From: Tretioscincus oriximinensis | Taxonomy: Eukaryota; Chordata; Lepidosauria; Squamata; Gymnophthalmidae | Length of the DNA stretch: 64,000 nt | Direction: 5' to 3' | Assembly (NCBI GenBank): GCA_022410635.1 | Contig: JAJVDF010000140.1 | Coordinates: forward strand, 406,137 to 470,136 | Part shown: piece after piece, positions 45,426-57,190 of the stretch | Numbering within the stretch: position 1 is the stretch's first letter | Layout: each line of letters opens with the position of its first letter | Program-made: the position numbers and the translations under genes | The notes under the pieces: model-generated | Databases searched by the model: none | Told to the model about the DNA's origin: nothing | What the model saw: the letters and a program-made list of their open reading frames with translations, nothing else

Positions 45426-47430
45426 ATTCTTTAACTACACCTATAATGCTTAGGTTGAGCAATATGAAATTGAAGAGCCTTTCCAACTCCCCTAAATAAT
45501 ACCTTTGTGAAGAAAAAAAATGGGACAATGGCTCCAAAGACAGACTCAGACTTGAAATAATCTAATTTTAGTCTGTTTTTAGTCCACTTTGGACAGGGAA
45601 GTCATCAGAAGGTTCAAAATGACAAAATAAATGTTGGTCCAGAATAAAAGAAAACCGTCATCTATTTGATAAGGAGGAATATCAGTCCAACGGGAACGGA
45701 AATCTTTTTCTATTTGAACTAAGAGCCATGACAGAATGGCCCCAAACAGAAATTTTGGATTGTTCTCTCACAATATATTTTAGATTAAGTAGTTTATATA
45801 TTCAGCAGCTGAATCCCTGCCTGCTGAGAAATCTAATGACATATAGTACACAGAGGCACATGTAAATGAGCCTTGGCTTGTAATGATCTGGACAAACATC
45901 CTGCATTTGAAAAAAAAATTAAAAAATCCACATCTAAACTATTGTCTCATCCTTCCAACTTGTAGGTAAATTATGCTTAATTTTCTTCTTAAAAATGCCA
46001 GATGTTTAAATTACTCATCCAGATATTTGGCAGCCTCCAAGAACATAAACACCTGATCTATCTCATCTAGGGAGTGGTAATAAAGTTCTTCTTAATGTAC
46101 ATAACTAGTTGGGGATTTTTTTCATCACAATCCCTTTCTGATAACTCAAGATGCAGTAAAAACATGCAAGAAATAAACAAAAAGTGAAGAAAACAAGGAA
46201 CAGATTAGATAAAATTCGTAATGGAAAACACTGGGATAATTATGGTCAAAAGCACCAGTCACTGATGTTTGTATTAATCAACTTTATTTTTCCATTTAAA
46301 CCTCAAGTCTCCTAACTAATTAACTAAAAATATCTGACATATATAGATTGATTGTACAGATCAACAAAAAAGTAGTGAGATGCTGGCATTTGGTTATCTT
46401 TCATCATTCCATGTCAGCTCTGCCTTCTTGATTTTCCTCTAGAGGTAATATCAGCATCTCTGGAAAAAATATGTGGAAATGGGACATTTTTATATACTAA
46501 AAATATAACTGTTTTTGTGGCTCTGTATCATTTCTGTGTATCCGGGAAGACTACATCCTTTGTTGATGACACCCACCTTTAGCATGCAGTTATAAGAGAG
46601 ATATCCATGGTTGGGGACCACTGTGTAGATTTTTTAAAAAAAGGTGAAAGAATAAAAATACCAGGAGATAAAATTGGCCTTAGTACTTAGTTACCACTAG
46701 GTGGCATCCAGTGGTAGTTCCTTTTATAAAAAGAAGCACCTTCCTAGGAAACTAGCCATCTGTGAGTGCTACGTACCCTACTCTAAATAAAAGAAAAAGG
46801 CAGATATAAACACTGAAGAGGGAGCAAAAGATCTTCTAACCTGAGCAACAAATGTTCAGGTTTCATTTGTTAATTCAGTAACAATATTCAGCTAATATTC
46901 AGTAAAGAGAATTTGTATTTTCCTTGACTCACATTGAATGGACTTTATTTCATAAATTTAAACATTGCCCTATTTCAATGTCAAATATATCATAATTAAG
47001 CCCTAAACCCCAGATTTTTAGGTTTTATTCAATTTTGAAATGAACTAGACAGAGAAAATGAACCAGGTCCTCCAGTTCATAACTAAGAGAAGGCTGAACT
47101 CCTAATCAGATTCTTAATGTAATGTTAATAACACTGGGTTGGAAAGAAAAGATGATATCTCTTCTCTTGTCATTTTTTTTGCATTAGCATATCAGAATGT
47201 TTGCACAAATTGGTGTAACAGAGGCTCATCTAGGGCTGTTTAAATAATCTACACAGGTCAGAATGGTGACAGGGTTGTAATTTTGATTCTGAACTTCTAA
47301 GAAATAGCCAGCAGGCAAACCACTTCTGTACAGAGATGCTCACAGAGGTGCCTATGCAGTAGACCAGGACCACAGTTAATCTCCAATAGATTTTGTCTAC
47401 TAGTTTCTTTGTTCCCGATGAATAGTAGTA

Positions 47431-47696
47431 GTAGGAGGAGACTCAAAGTGATTTACAAGGTTCTTTTTCACCTGGTGGCTTACATTCTATCTTCCGCACC
47501 AGGCTGTGGTGGTTTCCATTTATCTAGTCACAGTGTGTTGCAATTTCTTGCAATTTTTGCTTTTGAGTAGCTGGACGGGGTAGAGCTGCTGACTAGTAGA
47601 AGGTGCACACCCATCCCCACATCCAACACAGGGTTTCGAAACCCAATCTCTCAGATGAGAGACCATTTCCTTAGTGACTGCGCCATTCATGTCTGC
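47431..47696 (-). mobile_element. SINE-A copy close to SKAP1 exon
   Basis: The minus-strand head ends at about 47696 (B box seen as GGGTTTCGAAACCC on plus). The tail array AGTAGTAGTAGGAGGAG is short. The head is about 52 nt from the 5' splice site of the exon at 47749. Confidence 0.88.
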
Positions 47697-47748
47697 AAAT
47701 TTCCTGATTAGAAAGTTTGCTTTCATGGCATTGGATATACAAACATAC

Positions 47749-47873
47749 CTCATAACTGCGTTTGCCGGGACTGGTTAACTCAAAACAGCAATCTCTTCGA
47801 GAATCTTTACGCAAGTGGAAAGCCAGCTGGGCATGGTAGCTCTCAATGGCAAACATGCCTTTGGGTTGTTTGC
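47749..47873 (-). CDS. SKAP1: SKAP1 exon: PH domain, middle strands
   Basis: A 125 bp exon (2 nt + 41 codons) ending on a codon boundary; acceptor CTTGTATAG, donor GTATGT. It encodes SKQPKGMFAIESY, then LRKDSRRDCCFELTS and KRSYE. This matches the PH strands of SKAP1 (SKQPKGTFLIKGY, LRRDSKKESCFELTS, RRSYE). FAIESY and DCCFE lean slightly toward SKAP2, which is normal for a diverged vertebrate orthologue. A SINE head begins about 52 nt past the donor at 47696, unusually close to an exon. Confidence 0.96.
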
Positions 47874-48622
47874 CTATACAAGAGATAAATAACGATTGGA
47901 TGTAATTCCTCCATAAACTGCAGGCTGCCAGGTTCTCACAGTTGCTATTTTTTTAAAGTACATGATCCTGCCTGATTCTGAAAAATTGGCTGATGTGCAA
48001 ACTGGGTTTGTGTCAGTGGCAGTTTAAAGGCACCATCTTGGTGGTGCTTAGAGGCCCCATAGTGAGCGCAGGGAATTATTATTTACCTGATCACCAGCAC
48101 TGTTATATTTACAACCACACATCAACTGCAGACACTACAGACTGGCTCTGCGGTGGTTCAACTGTCACCAGAGAATCAAGTGGTACAAATGCAATGACAC
48201 AAGGCAGTGCTCTCCAGACAGCAACCAATTTGGGAAGGTTCTTCAGCAGGAAGAAGGAAGGATGCCTACTTCCGCCCAGGCCAGCTGAAGCAATGCAGTA
48301 GAGTCCCACCCAATGTCTTTATATTTGCACCATCTGGCTCTTTGAGGTGCTGAACTAGAGAGTGCCTGATTATTTGTGGTAAATTCAAATGGCACCAATA
48401 ATCAGGTAAATAATCATTCTCTATACTCCCTAGGGGTGTTGTGCCATTCCCAAGATGAACATCTAATGAACCATCACTGGTTTGTGTAAATAGTAATGAA
48501 AAGTCAAGGCAGTAGAAGAACAGTCCAACCTCCTCTCATTGGTTAAAAATGAACATTATGTCACTGATTTGGGAAGTCAAAACTGAGATGTTCATTCCTA
48601 TTGATTCACCATCTCCTCTTTA

Positions 48623-48810
48623 TAGAGTTGTGCACATTTTGGTTCATGTTCAAAGATTCAGTCAAACCAATCATTTTTGCAACTACTCACATCCAGTTGA
48701 ACATGCAGTGATTCGCATATTAAGAAAGTTGACCAAAGTAGTTCTCTGCTTGAGAACATGGACTATTCGACAAAACAGTTTCTATTCACTGTTCAATTTC
48801 CTTCAATGAG
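48623..48810. repeat. GGTTC-type interspersed repeat
   Basis: Starts AGAGTTGTGCACATTTTGGT, followed by degenerate GTTCA and AAACC words. Resembles the repeat at 10660 and 56740. Confidence 0.35.
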
Positions 48811-49639
48811 AAAAAATGATGAAACAAACATACGTTTTCTGTTTATAACCAGCCATATTCCTTTGCTGTGCTTTCAACATGCCTATGAAAAGTTGGAGAT
48901 CTGCACAGGTAGACAAGCAAGCAAGAGGCCAAGCTTTTCTTTACTTAAAATGCTAACCACAAAGCAACCGTTTCTCTTCTCCAAGGAAATATTCCTGTGA
49001 ACTGATAATGTCCACCACAAGGAAATATGTTCTCTTGTCTCCACCTCTGGTAGCCTGAAATCTGGCAGCAGGCTCCACTCTAATGCAAGCCTGTCACCAT
49101 TTTGTTCAATTTGGCAAACCTGTTTTCCCAGCTTCAGTCTGTTCATCAATATTATGACACATTTGCTTAATTTATGAGACTGTTGCAAGTTTATCTCTGA
49201 CAAAGCATGAGGCATGCTTTGAAAAGGTGATGGGTAATAGATAGGTCTTGTATATGACTGAAAATCTCTTATTATTTGGGTGAAATAAGCAAGCAAAATA
49301 GCACACTGCCTGAGAGCCAGTGTGTAAGTATCATTTGCTCCATACAAAAGCTGTTGGCATACAATGGATTATTAAAGCATTTTTCTTCATTCTGATGCAA
49401 GCAATATTCTAGCCCATAATTTGCAGTGATACTAAAATAAATGTTTGAAGAGTGTTCCTATAGGTTACTCTGACTGTATGCCTTTGCAGAGCCCAGGAAA
49501 AGGCCAGGAAGAACAGAATCTCTGTGGCTCATAGGATGATGTCATTACTGGTGCATTTCAGTCTTCCTGGCACGAAGAGTAAGTGTAACCTCAAGGACAA
49601 ACAATGACTGGTGGTGAATACTGTTTTGTCTTTTACACA

Positions 49640-49960
49640 TTTTGGCATCCAACTAATCTCTCTCTTCCTTTTAATCTCTGGCAACTAGACTGAGAGATAC
49701 CTTTGGGTGCTATTTTGTCATCAGAGCTATTTAACATTTATATGAAACTATTGGGATCAGTCAATGGGACACTGGAACTGTGGTATCATCCATTTGTTGA
49801 TCACACTCAACTCTGTTTCTTCTTAACATCTTAATCATGAGATATTGTGAATGTCTTGAGATGTTGCTTGGATGCAATGATGGTTGAAGCCCAATAAACT
49901 GAAGCTGCATCTCAAAAGGTGAAGATCTTGTTGGTATGAAGTTGTCAGATTTTAGAGTTC
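49640..49960 (+). mobile_element. L2 reverse-transcriptase remnant
   Basis: Plus-strand translation fragments include LFNIYMKLLG and PFVDHTQLC (a decayed PFADDTQL catalytic motif), then DVAWMQ and LKPNKLKLHLKR, in the order of L2 RT motifs. Stops and frameshifts throughout. Confidence 0.7.
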
Positions 49961-50137
49961 ACTCGTTCAGAAGAAACAGGTACTGTACATAGTTTGGAAT
50001 AGAATCATTACTATTACTGGAAACAATGAGTGTACCAACAGCACTTTTATCAGGATAGGGAGAGTCTGGACTCTGTGGCTTATGCTGTTAGTTTTACATA
50101 GACCCACCCTTGTTGTCTGGTCTTGAAGATTGTAACT

Positions 50138-50192
50138 GGTATGTGTGTGTGTGGTGTGTGTGTGTGTGTGTAGGGTGTGTGTTGTGTGTGCA
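50138..50192. repeat. (GT)n microsatellite
   Basis: Interrupted TGTGTG run. Confidence 0.9.
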
Positions 50193-50522
50193 TGTACCAT
50201 AACATACAAAGCATTTTCTCCTTGGCTTTAGGTTTGGTTTGCTACAAAAAACAGTTGTATTAGTTGTCTATCAGACACCAAGTTAGATTCAAGTTTTTTA
50301 TGCATTTAAGATGGTAAACAACTTGGAATGATCACATTTCTAAATCACCTTGCCTATTAGATTGTTGTAGTCAATCTAATATTGAGGGAGATTCTGCTGT
50401 AGGTGACATCAGTCACCAGTTAAGTTAGAATGTGGCAGAATGATGGGATTTGGTCTTTACTAGAAGATAATAACCACCATTGTGAATTAATTTCAGCCTA
50501 TCTGCACAGGTTCAATAAAATG

Positions 50523-50587
50523 TTTTAGGGATTTGTTACAACACATACTGTATACAACACATTAGATGTTGTAACAGATTCCTAAAA
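50523..50587. repeat. Hairpin repeat (21 bp arms)
   Basis: Arms 50523-50543 and 50567-50587 pair with two mismatches (TTTTAGG.AT.TGTTACAACA) around a 23 nt centre. Right-arm-like words recur at 55006-55050 (GTTACAGATTCCAAAAACAT, ACTGTGACCTA). Confidence 0.85.
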
Positions 50588-51880
50588 TGTGTTACTGTGG
50601 CCTAAGTTAAGAGAAGTTGAGTGAAAGTCACAAGTACCATAGACATAAGCATTTTTTTCTTGACCATAGAGTTGGTTCGGCACAACAGATGTCCTAACAA
50701 TGAGCTACAGATGCTTAATCTCTATTATCTCTTAATGTGTGGTGAGATTCCTTGTCATCAAGTCCTTCACCAGGCTGATAATTCCTCCTCTTTCCTCCTC
50801 TCTGTGCTGTTTTTTCCCCTAGCATATCCTTCAACCTGCTCTGCATTCAGTCTCGTTGTACAGAAGGCACAGTAATCCTGGCCCATTTATCTAAGTATGC
50901 CAAATTCTGTTGGAAGTATTAGCTTTCTGTTTATATGCATCTGATGGAGCATAACTGAAAAATATTTATACATGCTGACACAGAGATTATATATGGTCGC
51001 TTAGGGAAGGGTTAAAGCCCGTCTTGCAACTAATGGGGGGAAAAATGGGCAGTACTTTATTTACACCAGGCCTTGTGTCCGTATTTCTCCTTTCCCTCAT
51101 TCTTTACTGACAAGAATACTGCTGGAATACTATAGAATGTTTTCCTCCTTCCTAAGGCTGCATCTAAATGGCAGATTCCCACACTGCCTGGCAGGCAATC
51201 TATCATTCAGTTGGAAATGCCAATGTGATATAATGCTTAGTATATTGTATGTGAATAAGAGAAAACCAGGATAAAAATCTCCAGGCAATTGAAGCTCACT
51301 GGGTAACACTAGGCAAGGATTCCCCTAATTATATCTTCATTGTAATTTCCAGAGGACGATTCTTATAATGTTTATGCAATAAGAAAATGAATAATCTACT
51401 TGAATCACTTTGGAGAAGGAATGCAAAAATGCACCCAAATCCTGCACAGTTCTGAAATTTATTATTTAAGTTTCAGAGCTGCATAGAAATGAGAAGCAGT
51501 AACTGGGGATCACCCCATCTGTGGACTCAGAAAGTAATCGTGTACCACACAATTTTAAAAAATGAACACCATTGGCCTATGTTAGTCTGTTTTCCAGGTC
51601 TCTGATTGGTTAGCTAACTGTTTCTAGACTATGAGCTTCTGTATTTACAAGAACCTCTGTAATTTCTACCCCATCCACCCAACATGGTAAATCATCCAAA
51701 AGAGGGAAGAAATTCCATCTGTGAAAGGGGCAAACAAAAGGAGATTCTAGGATGTGGTAAAGGAATTTGAAAATATCTTGTGTGTTTTTGCACCTCAAAT
51801 TAGTTCCAGGGGTATCCATAAACATTTTGTTAAATGACAGAAGTATATACGTTTATGCATTTTTCAGTAGTATTACATAC

Positions 51881-51964
51881 TTTTTTCATTTGCATAATAG
51901 TAGAAGGCCATATTGTCAAGAACACACCATCGCTTCTGCCATTCAGAGCCAAAGATTTTTGAGT
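51881..51964 (-). CDS. SKAP1: SKAP1 exon: PH domain core
   Basis: An 84 bp exon (2 nt + 27 codons + 1 nt) with acceptor CTTCACAG and donor GTATGT. It encodes the PH core [12 protein letters not shown] followed by AFYYYANEK, nearly identical to SKAP1 ([25 protein letters not shown]). SKAP2 has FYYYGSDKDKQQKG at this place, so this exon is one of the best arguments for SKAP1. The PH domain of SKAP proteins contributes to phosphoinositide binding and membrane recruitment (family knowledge). The trailing A joins GC of the next exon to give Ser. Confidence 0.96.
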
Positions 51965-53180
51965 CTGTGAAGGAGAAAAAAACAAGAGGGAAATAAATTA
52001 CAACGTTGGAAACAGAGATGAGATAAACATTTAGAATTTGGAATGTTCTGAATTGAAAAGCAGTATGCCTCACGTTTTGAACGCTTAAATTTGTATTTTG
52101 TGGCTATTTTTTTAAAGTTTTCTTTTGTGGCTGATCAGATGCCTTTAAAAAGTTCATTAAACCCTCTGGTTGGTCAAAATGAGTTCCTTATCTTTCTTGG
52201 AAATTTGACCAATCTAGCACAGCAACCTGTTCTCATTGCAGCCAACCAGCTGTACTTTAGCCCTGTTCCAAAGTTCTTTGCCGTATGGTCTTCAGAGACA
52301 CCTTGGCTCTTATGTTTATTTCTCTGAGGTCACCCTGTCATCTTAAAGGGCCCTTTTCTACAAATTTTGAAATCCTCCAAAACCTTTTGACCAATACCAC
52401 AGTGAATCCCAAAATTTAACAATGCAATACGTCCCCCCCCCCCCCCCTGTGTAATGACTCTTTCAGGATTTGGTATCATTGTTTCTTGTTTCATGTTTCA
52501 GAAAGGGGAAAACATCTCCTTATTCACTTTACCCAGACTCCACATAAAACATATAAAATGATTTTTCTCTATCATGTCCCACTTGCCTCTTTTTGCTAGG
52601 CAAATAGTTTCAATCACTCATTAAACTGTTCCTTTGTATACTTGCTCTCATTTTTATCTTTGGAGGCAGCCTTATTGGTTTCCTTTGAGTGCATCTTTAG
52701 TGAATTCAGCTGTAAGTAGTTGCATGCAAGCACCAATTGACAAGTTTAAGGGAGAAGCTTGAGATGTTGTGCCATTTTTGCTTTTGGCAGTTAGGATTGC
52801 CTATGCTCCTCCATAGAGGAAGCAGTGGATCCTCAAAACTGATTTCCTTCTACACTCAGGGTTTTTCCCCCAGACTTTGCACCTATCACATTGGATGCAT
52901 CTGTATTTTGGATTGTATATTCCTAGCATTCAAACTATTGCAAAAGAAGCTGCTGAAATATATTCATAGGACTCAGCAGAATGATGGACTATGAATAAGC
53001 AAGCAAGTAAACAAACAAGTAATAGAGTGCTTTTCTGACACAAACTTTTAATCCCACTTCAGTCTTAAAGACCTGGAATAAATTGTTTACCCCCCAGTTT
53101 TTCAGGACTAAAGATGGATTAAAGGTGTGTGTCGGAACAGTACCTAGTTGTGAAGACTCAGAAATCCCGCTGAGTTTTAC
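51965..53180 (-). other. SKAP1: SKAP1 intron (1.2 kb)
   Basis: A short intron between two PH-domain exons. It includes a C-run at about 52434-52447. I see no transposon and no other exon. Confidence 0.8.
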
Positions 53181-53255
53181 CTCTTGATCTTTTTTCCAAG
53201 TATCCTTGTTTCAGAATAGGTCCATGAATTTGAAAAAGATTCTGAATGATGCTAT
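53181..53255 (-). CDS. SKAP1: SKAP1 exon: pre-PH segment and first PH strand
   Basis: A 75 bp exon with 2 nt completing a codon, 24 codons and 1 trailing nt. The acceptor is a T-run ending in TTTAG and the donor is GTAAAAC. It encodes a segment ending ILKQGYLEKRSR; KQGYLEK is the first beta-strand of the SKAP PH domain (human SKAP1 has IKQGYLEKKSK). The part before KQGYLEK is poorly conserved, as expected for the SKAP N-terminal linker. The trailing G joins the AC of the next exon to give Asp. This is the most upstream exon I can find; earlier exons were sought in 53256-64000 and not recognised. Confidence 0.93.
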
Positions 53256-53739
53256 CTAAAAAAAAGGAAGGAAGGAAGAAAAGAAAGGACATGTTTTACT
53301 ATTTGGAGACTGAAGCAACAAAATCAAACATTTTTAGTAATATTTGAAACACAAAATCAGTTATCAATAAATTCATGTTATTTGTGTAGTAAAAAAGGCA
53401 GCAGCAGTGATTTGTAGCTTTCAGTTGGATATACACCATATCACACCTGCAAGACATGCCACCTTGGTTTGTAAAAGCATACGACTGTGGGATAATTTGG
53501 AGTGAAAATCTACACAAGCGTCTCAAACAAAAATCCTGTAGAATTGCATTAAGACTTCTTCCCAGTCACATGAGATAGGACTGCAGCTTTAAACAATGAA
53601 ATAAGCGGTCACTGTATGAAAGTGTTGCTCTCTTCCACAAAACCATTTTTTTCTGAATCCTTTGCCATCGTCCCCAAAACCCAAACAAACATGCACAGAG
53701 TTTTTCAATAATTAGTTGTTGAGTTTCTGAACAACAGCT

Positions 53740-53910
53740 TTAAAGAACCTAAGAGGAGTCTTGCTGAATTGGGCCAGAGCCCATCTAGCCCAGCATTCTG
53801 TCCCACACAGTTGCACTAGGACAGCCTCAAGCAGCAGAAAGAAAAAGCTCTCACTTGTTCTTGACCCCCTGCAAATAGTATTTCAGGAATACTCCCTGTT
53901 TTCCCATCCT
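53740..53910 (-). mobile_element. CR1 3' UTR fragment
   Basis: GGGCCAGAGCCCATCTAGCC, CAGCATTCTGTCCCACACAG and ATTTCAGGAATACTCCCTG, reversed CR1 3' UTR. Confidence 0.85.
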
Positions 53911-54439
53911 AATAATAATTGACAAACTTGTCTTCCATGAATTTATGAATTTTTTCAGCAGACAGGACAGACAGATAAAAGCATGGGATCTCGAATAGCC
54001 ATTTTGACATTTTCTGCATCTGAAGGCATTTTCCCAGATATGGAAGAGTAAAAAGGAAGCTCCTATGAACCCCTCCTTTCTTAGGCTGCGTTCTCACAGG
54101 GGGGAAAGAAGTGGGTTTGAGAATTGCAAAGTGGTTTCAATTTCCTCCACTATTTTTTTTCCATTTTGAGCTCTGTTTTTAGCTTCGTTTCATCATCTGC
54201 ACAAGATTAGCATTGGAATTTGGAGTTAATGGTTGGGTAATCCGTTTATAGAGTATCCTCTTCCTATGCTCTGCTCTACTTTTTTTTTAAAAAAATGTGC
54301 CTGAATTTTGCACAAACCCATAATTACAAAAAATGTATACAGATATTTAGTTTAGTACAAAACTAGAATCCAATCCTCCCCATCCCTTTAAAAAATGCTG
54401 TTGCCTCCTCGGAGGTTAGAAAAAAAAATGAAGGCACAG

Positions 54440-54670
54440 TGTTAGTGTGTGGCAGCGTTCACTTAGAGGCACTTCTGTTACAGGCAAACCGTAGCCAGAG
54501 CACCTGTGTCACCTTTGAAGGAGAACTCCATTTCTGCAACTTGTGGCTTTGCATACTACACATAACAAAAGCACTCCCCCTGTGGATTATAGGGGAACTG
54601 CATGCAGTGCAAAGCCACACAGCTTTCACTCCTGTTTTTCCCCTAGCGAAAATGCAGCCTTTGTGTTTTC
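54440..54670. repeat. Foldback element with 12 bp perfect arms
   Basis: TGTGGCTTTGCA (54542-54553) and TGCAAAGCCACA (54608-54619) form perfect arms around 54 nt. The sequence is repeated in reverse at 42028-42150, showing a dispersed family. Confidence 0.7.
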
Positions 54671-54989
54671 AGGCATGGAGTTGAAATGGACATTTCTAGA
54701 GTATGAGCAATCATGAATAATGAGCTGCCATTTGAATGAATTTGAGGCTGTAATGTCAGACATTTTTCTTCTTCCAAAAGTGAAGTCTGAGAATGAGCAT
54801 CTGTTGTTCATTCAGAGATAAACAAAAATCGTAGCGTAGGCTTTTGGGGACTAAATCAGTTCATTGTTTGAATGACATTTTTTCTATTTATTTAAGGAAG
54901 GGAAGCTTTTTTTCAAGAGCAATCGAAAAAAGCCCTCTCTGATTGTACTTTTAGTCCCTTCTTGCACAGGCTCAGAAATGCATTTTTGG

Positions 54990-55650
54990 GTTCTGTTACA
55001 ATCCATCTATGCATTGTTACAGATTCCAAAAACATATTACTGTGACCTATTCAAACAAGGCCTTAAACTGTNCCTCTCACAATATATCTCTGAAGCCATT
55101 CATTCTCCCATACCAACCTTCCCATGCCTTAAGATCTGCAGAGGAGGGTTCCCTCATTGTGCCATCCCTATCAGCAGCAAAGGGAGTGGGGACCCAGGAA
55201 AGAGCCTTCTCTGTGGTGGCACCGAGACTATAGAATAGATACCCCCTTGAGGTATAAGTCATCATCACTATATTCACTCAGAAAATATTTGATAACACAT
55301 AACTCTTTTAATCTAATGTATCTCATCTGTTTCATGGCTTTCTAGGGATTGGAGAGGGGGATATCATTTTTAGTGTTTGGGTTTTGGATTGGGTTTAATT
55401 GGATTTTGGATTAGGAGAATGGAAACTTACTTTTGTAACTTCTACATAGTACTTCGTCTTCTGTATATATGTTTGTGTTGATACTGGAAATAAAATCATT
55501 TAAAAATAAAAAAGATAATAGTCCTGCTACACTGGATTATATTTTAAAATAGGTTCTTTGGGTTGTTTTTATTAGGTGTTGTGAATTGCTTTGTGACTTT
55601 CTAGTGAAGAGCAGAATGCAAATGTAAGAAATAAATAATAAAAAAGTTAC
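54990..55650 (+). mobile_element. L2-like LINE 3' end
   Basis: The plus-strand remnant reads GTQERAFSVVAPRL near 55190-55233, the L2 ORF2 C-terminal motif. The tail TGTGAATTGCTTTGTGACTT, AATGCAAATGTAAGAAATAA, ATAATAAA ends near 55645. Confidence 0.75.
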
Positions 55651-56739
55651 ATTTTCTGTTCAAATGGTAAGCACCTTTTGGGGCTTCAAAAGAGCTGCTT
55701 TTAGTCAATATTTGGGGTGTTTTAAGTATTGTGTGCATCATCCAGACATTCTGAAAAGTACAAAGCAGCTCATTCCCACCTAGATGAGGACACTATGAAG
55801 TGAAAATATTGTTACTTCAAAATACAGTTCACTGCACTTATAGATGCATTTAACATATCTTGGCACGAAGCTTGGGCTTCTGAATCGATCCTCAGCCTGC
55901 CTCAGCTAGAGATTTACACCTTCTCGCAGACATTTACATAACCTTTTGCCTACTCTGCTTATATTTCTTGTTAATTAGCTGAAAGCTGAAAATGTAGAGT
56001 CAATTAATTCTTCCTATTTCTCAGTGTGAGAACTGAGGAACCAGAGTCTCCAACACAGAGGCCTGCGGAGGAAACAGCAGGGCTGAACCATTGCATCTTT
56101 CTGCTCCTAGTGCCCTTAACAACATGACCCGATAGAAGAACCTAACACAGAACAAAGCATGAAACAGGTGTAGTAACCATGTCTAAAGTGCAAAACTTTT
56201 CCTTGTACTGCAATGACATTTGTGCCTGCAGGATAAAGCTCACCTTTCCCCAATTCCTTGATATAAAACAAGTTCACACGCATAACTACTTTGCAAAATG
56301 AACTTTCACATCTAGAAGGTAAATGTTTCGGGCTCAGTTTCCTAGCCCTCAATACACAAACTGCTGTATTTTGGGTAAAGATAGCTAAACTTCTGGTTAG
56401 CTTAGCTTCCTGCCTGGTGATTGGAGTCACTTATAATACAGGTGAAATCTCATTTTATAGAAGATATAACAAAATTCATGGTATAACAAACAAATTTGAA
56501 AGTCCTGGCATAAAACCTGCAAGAATAATGCTGTTACAATGTGTTTCATTATAACAAAAAATTAACCTGATCACTTGGCATTCGTTACAATGGGTTTTCA
56601 TCTATATGTGTTCTTAAGTATGAGCCTGTAAACTGTTATTTATGGTAGAAAGATGATATCAGCATTACTGGTGTAGTGTAGTGGAATAGCTAGAAGGATG
56701 GACCTTGGAGTCCCTAGATTTCTAACAGTATGTAAACTT

Positions 56740-57190
56740 TTTTTGTGTATTCAGTTCGAACTGAATCAAACAGAGACTAGTTCACATTTGATTTAAAATG
56801 TTGTCATCTCCCCCAAATCATAGACAGTAGATAGCAAATCACCTTTGGTTCACTCTGGTTCATTGGAATATCTTTGGTTCATGTATGATTCAGAATGTTT
56901 TTTTCTGAACAGTAGTAGCTCTACTTAAAGTGTCGCGTTAGCACCCACTCGGTTAGCATTTGATGTGAACTTCTTGTCCAAGTAGGGATAATTCAGTTCG
57001 CATACACTCCCACAATGAATTTGCTACAACTTGCTTGGTACAGTAGAACATCTTGCTTTCTGTTTGAACCATTTTCTTTCAAATACTGGTTGATTTGGTT
57101 CACACAAAATCATGCAAATTATACAATTTGCTGCAAATTGTAAACTCAACAAAATAATTCATCATACTTAGTTTGAATGTTCACATAGCC
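56740..57190. repeat. GGTTC/GAACT-rich interspersed repeat
   Basis: Contains TTCAGTTCGAACTGAATC, TTTGGTTCACTCTGGTTCA and GATTTGGTTCACACAAAATC, the same word style as at 10660. Confidence 0.35.

Larger units (their letters stand above)
44253..47748 (-). other. SKAP1: SKAP1 intron (3.5 kb)
   Basis: Mostly anonymous AT-rich sequence. 45155-45425 is a degenerate minisatellite-like run with CCAC and GCAGGCTG words. A SINE occupies 47431-47696. No exon is seen in 44260-45150 or 45430-47430. Confidence 0.75.
47874..51880 (-). other. SKAP1: SKAP1 intron (4.0 kb)
   Basis: Contains an inverted pair of TTATTTACCTGAT words (48071 and 48397), a GGTTC/GAACC-type repeat from 48623, an L2 reverse-transcriptase remnant (49640-49960), a GT array (50138-50192) and a hairpin repeat (50523-50587). 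48820-49630 and 50600-51870 show nothing recognisable. Confidence 0.75.
11211..53255 (-). other. SKAP1: SKAP1 gene, internal part (7 coding exons, 6 introns)
   Basis: Seven minus-strand exons join in frame to encode about 250 residues resembling SKAP1 (SKAP55), a cytosolic adaptor in T cells. Known of the family: SKAP1 binds ADAP/FYB, is phosphorylated by FYN and links T-cell receptor signalling to integrin activation. Domain order seen: PH domain, acidic linker with tyrosine motifs, start of SH3. SKAP1 is preferred over SKAP2 because of [31 protein letters not shown] and IYEVLPDE. Every intron has AG acceptor and GT donor, and all exon lengths fit the phases (75, 84, 125, 64, 231, 63, 110 bp). 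The first exons (beyond 64000) and last exon (before 1) are not in the window. Exon order and strand are certain; the paralogue call is strong. Confidence 0.95.

Noticed and set aside
6935..47696. Repeated similar 300 bp blocks as a CRISPR-like array
   Set aside because: They are dispersed SINEs with tRNA boxes in a vertebrate intron, not regular spaced repeats.
56400..56600. Tigger/mariner-like ATAACAAA words
   Set aside because: Only a loose word similarity; no inverted ends or TA target sites found.
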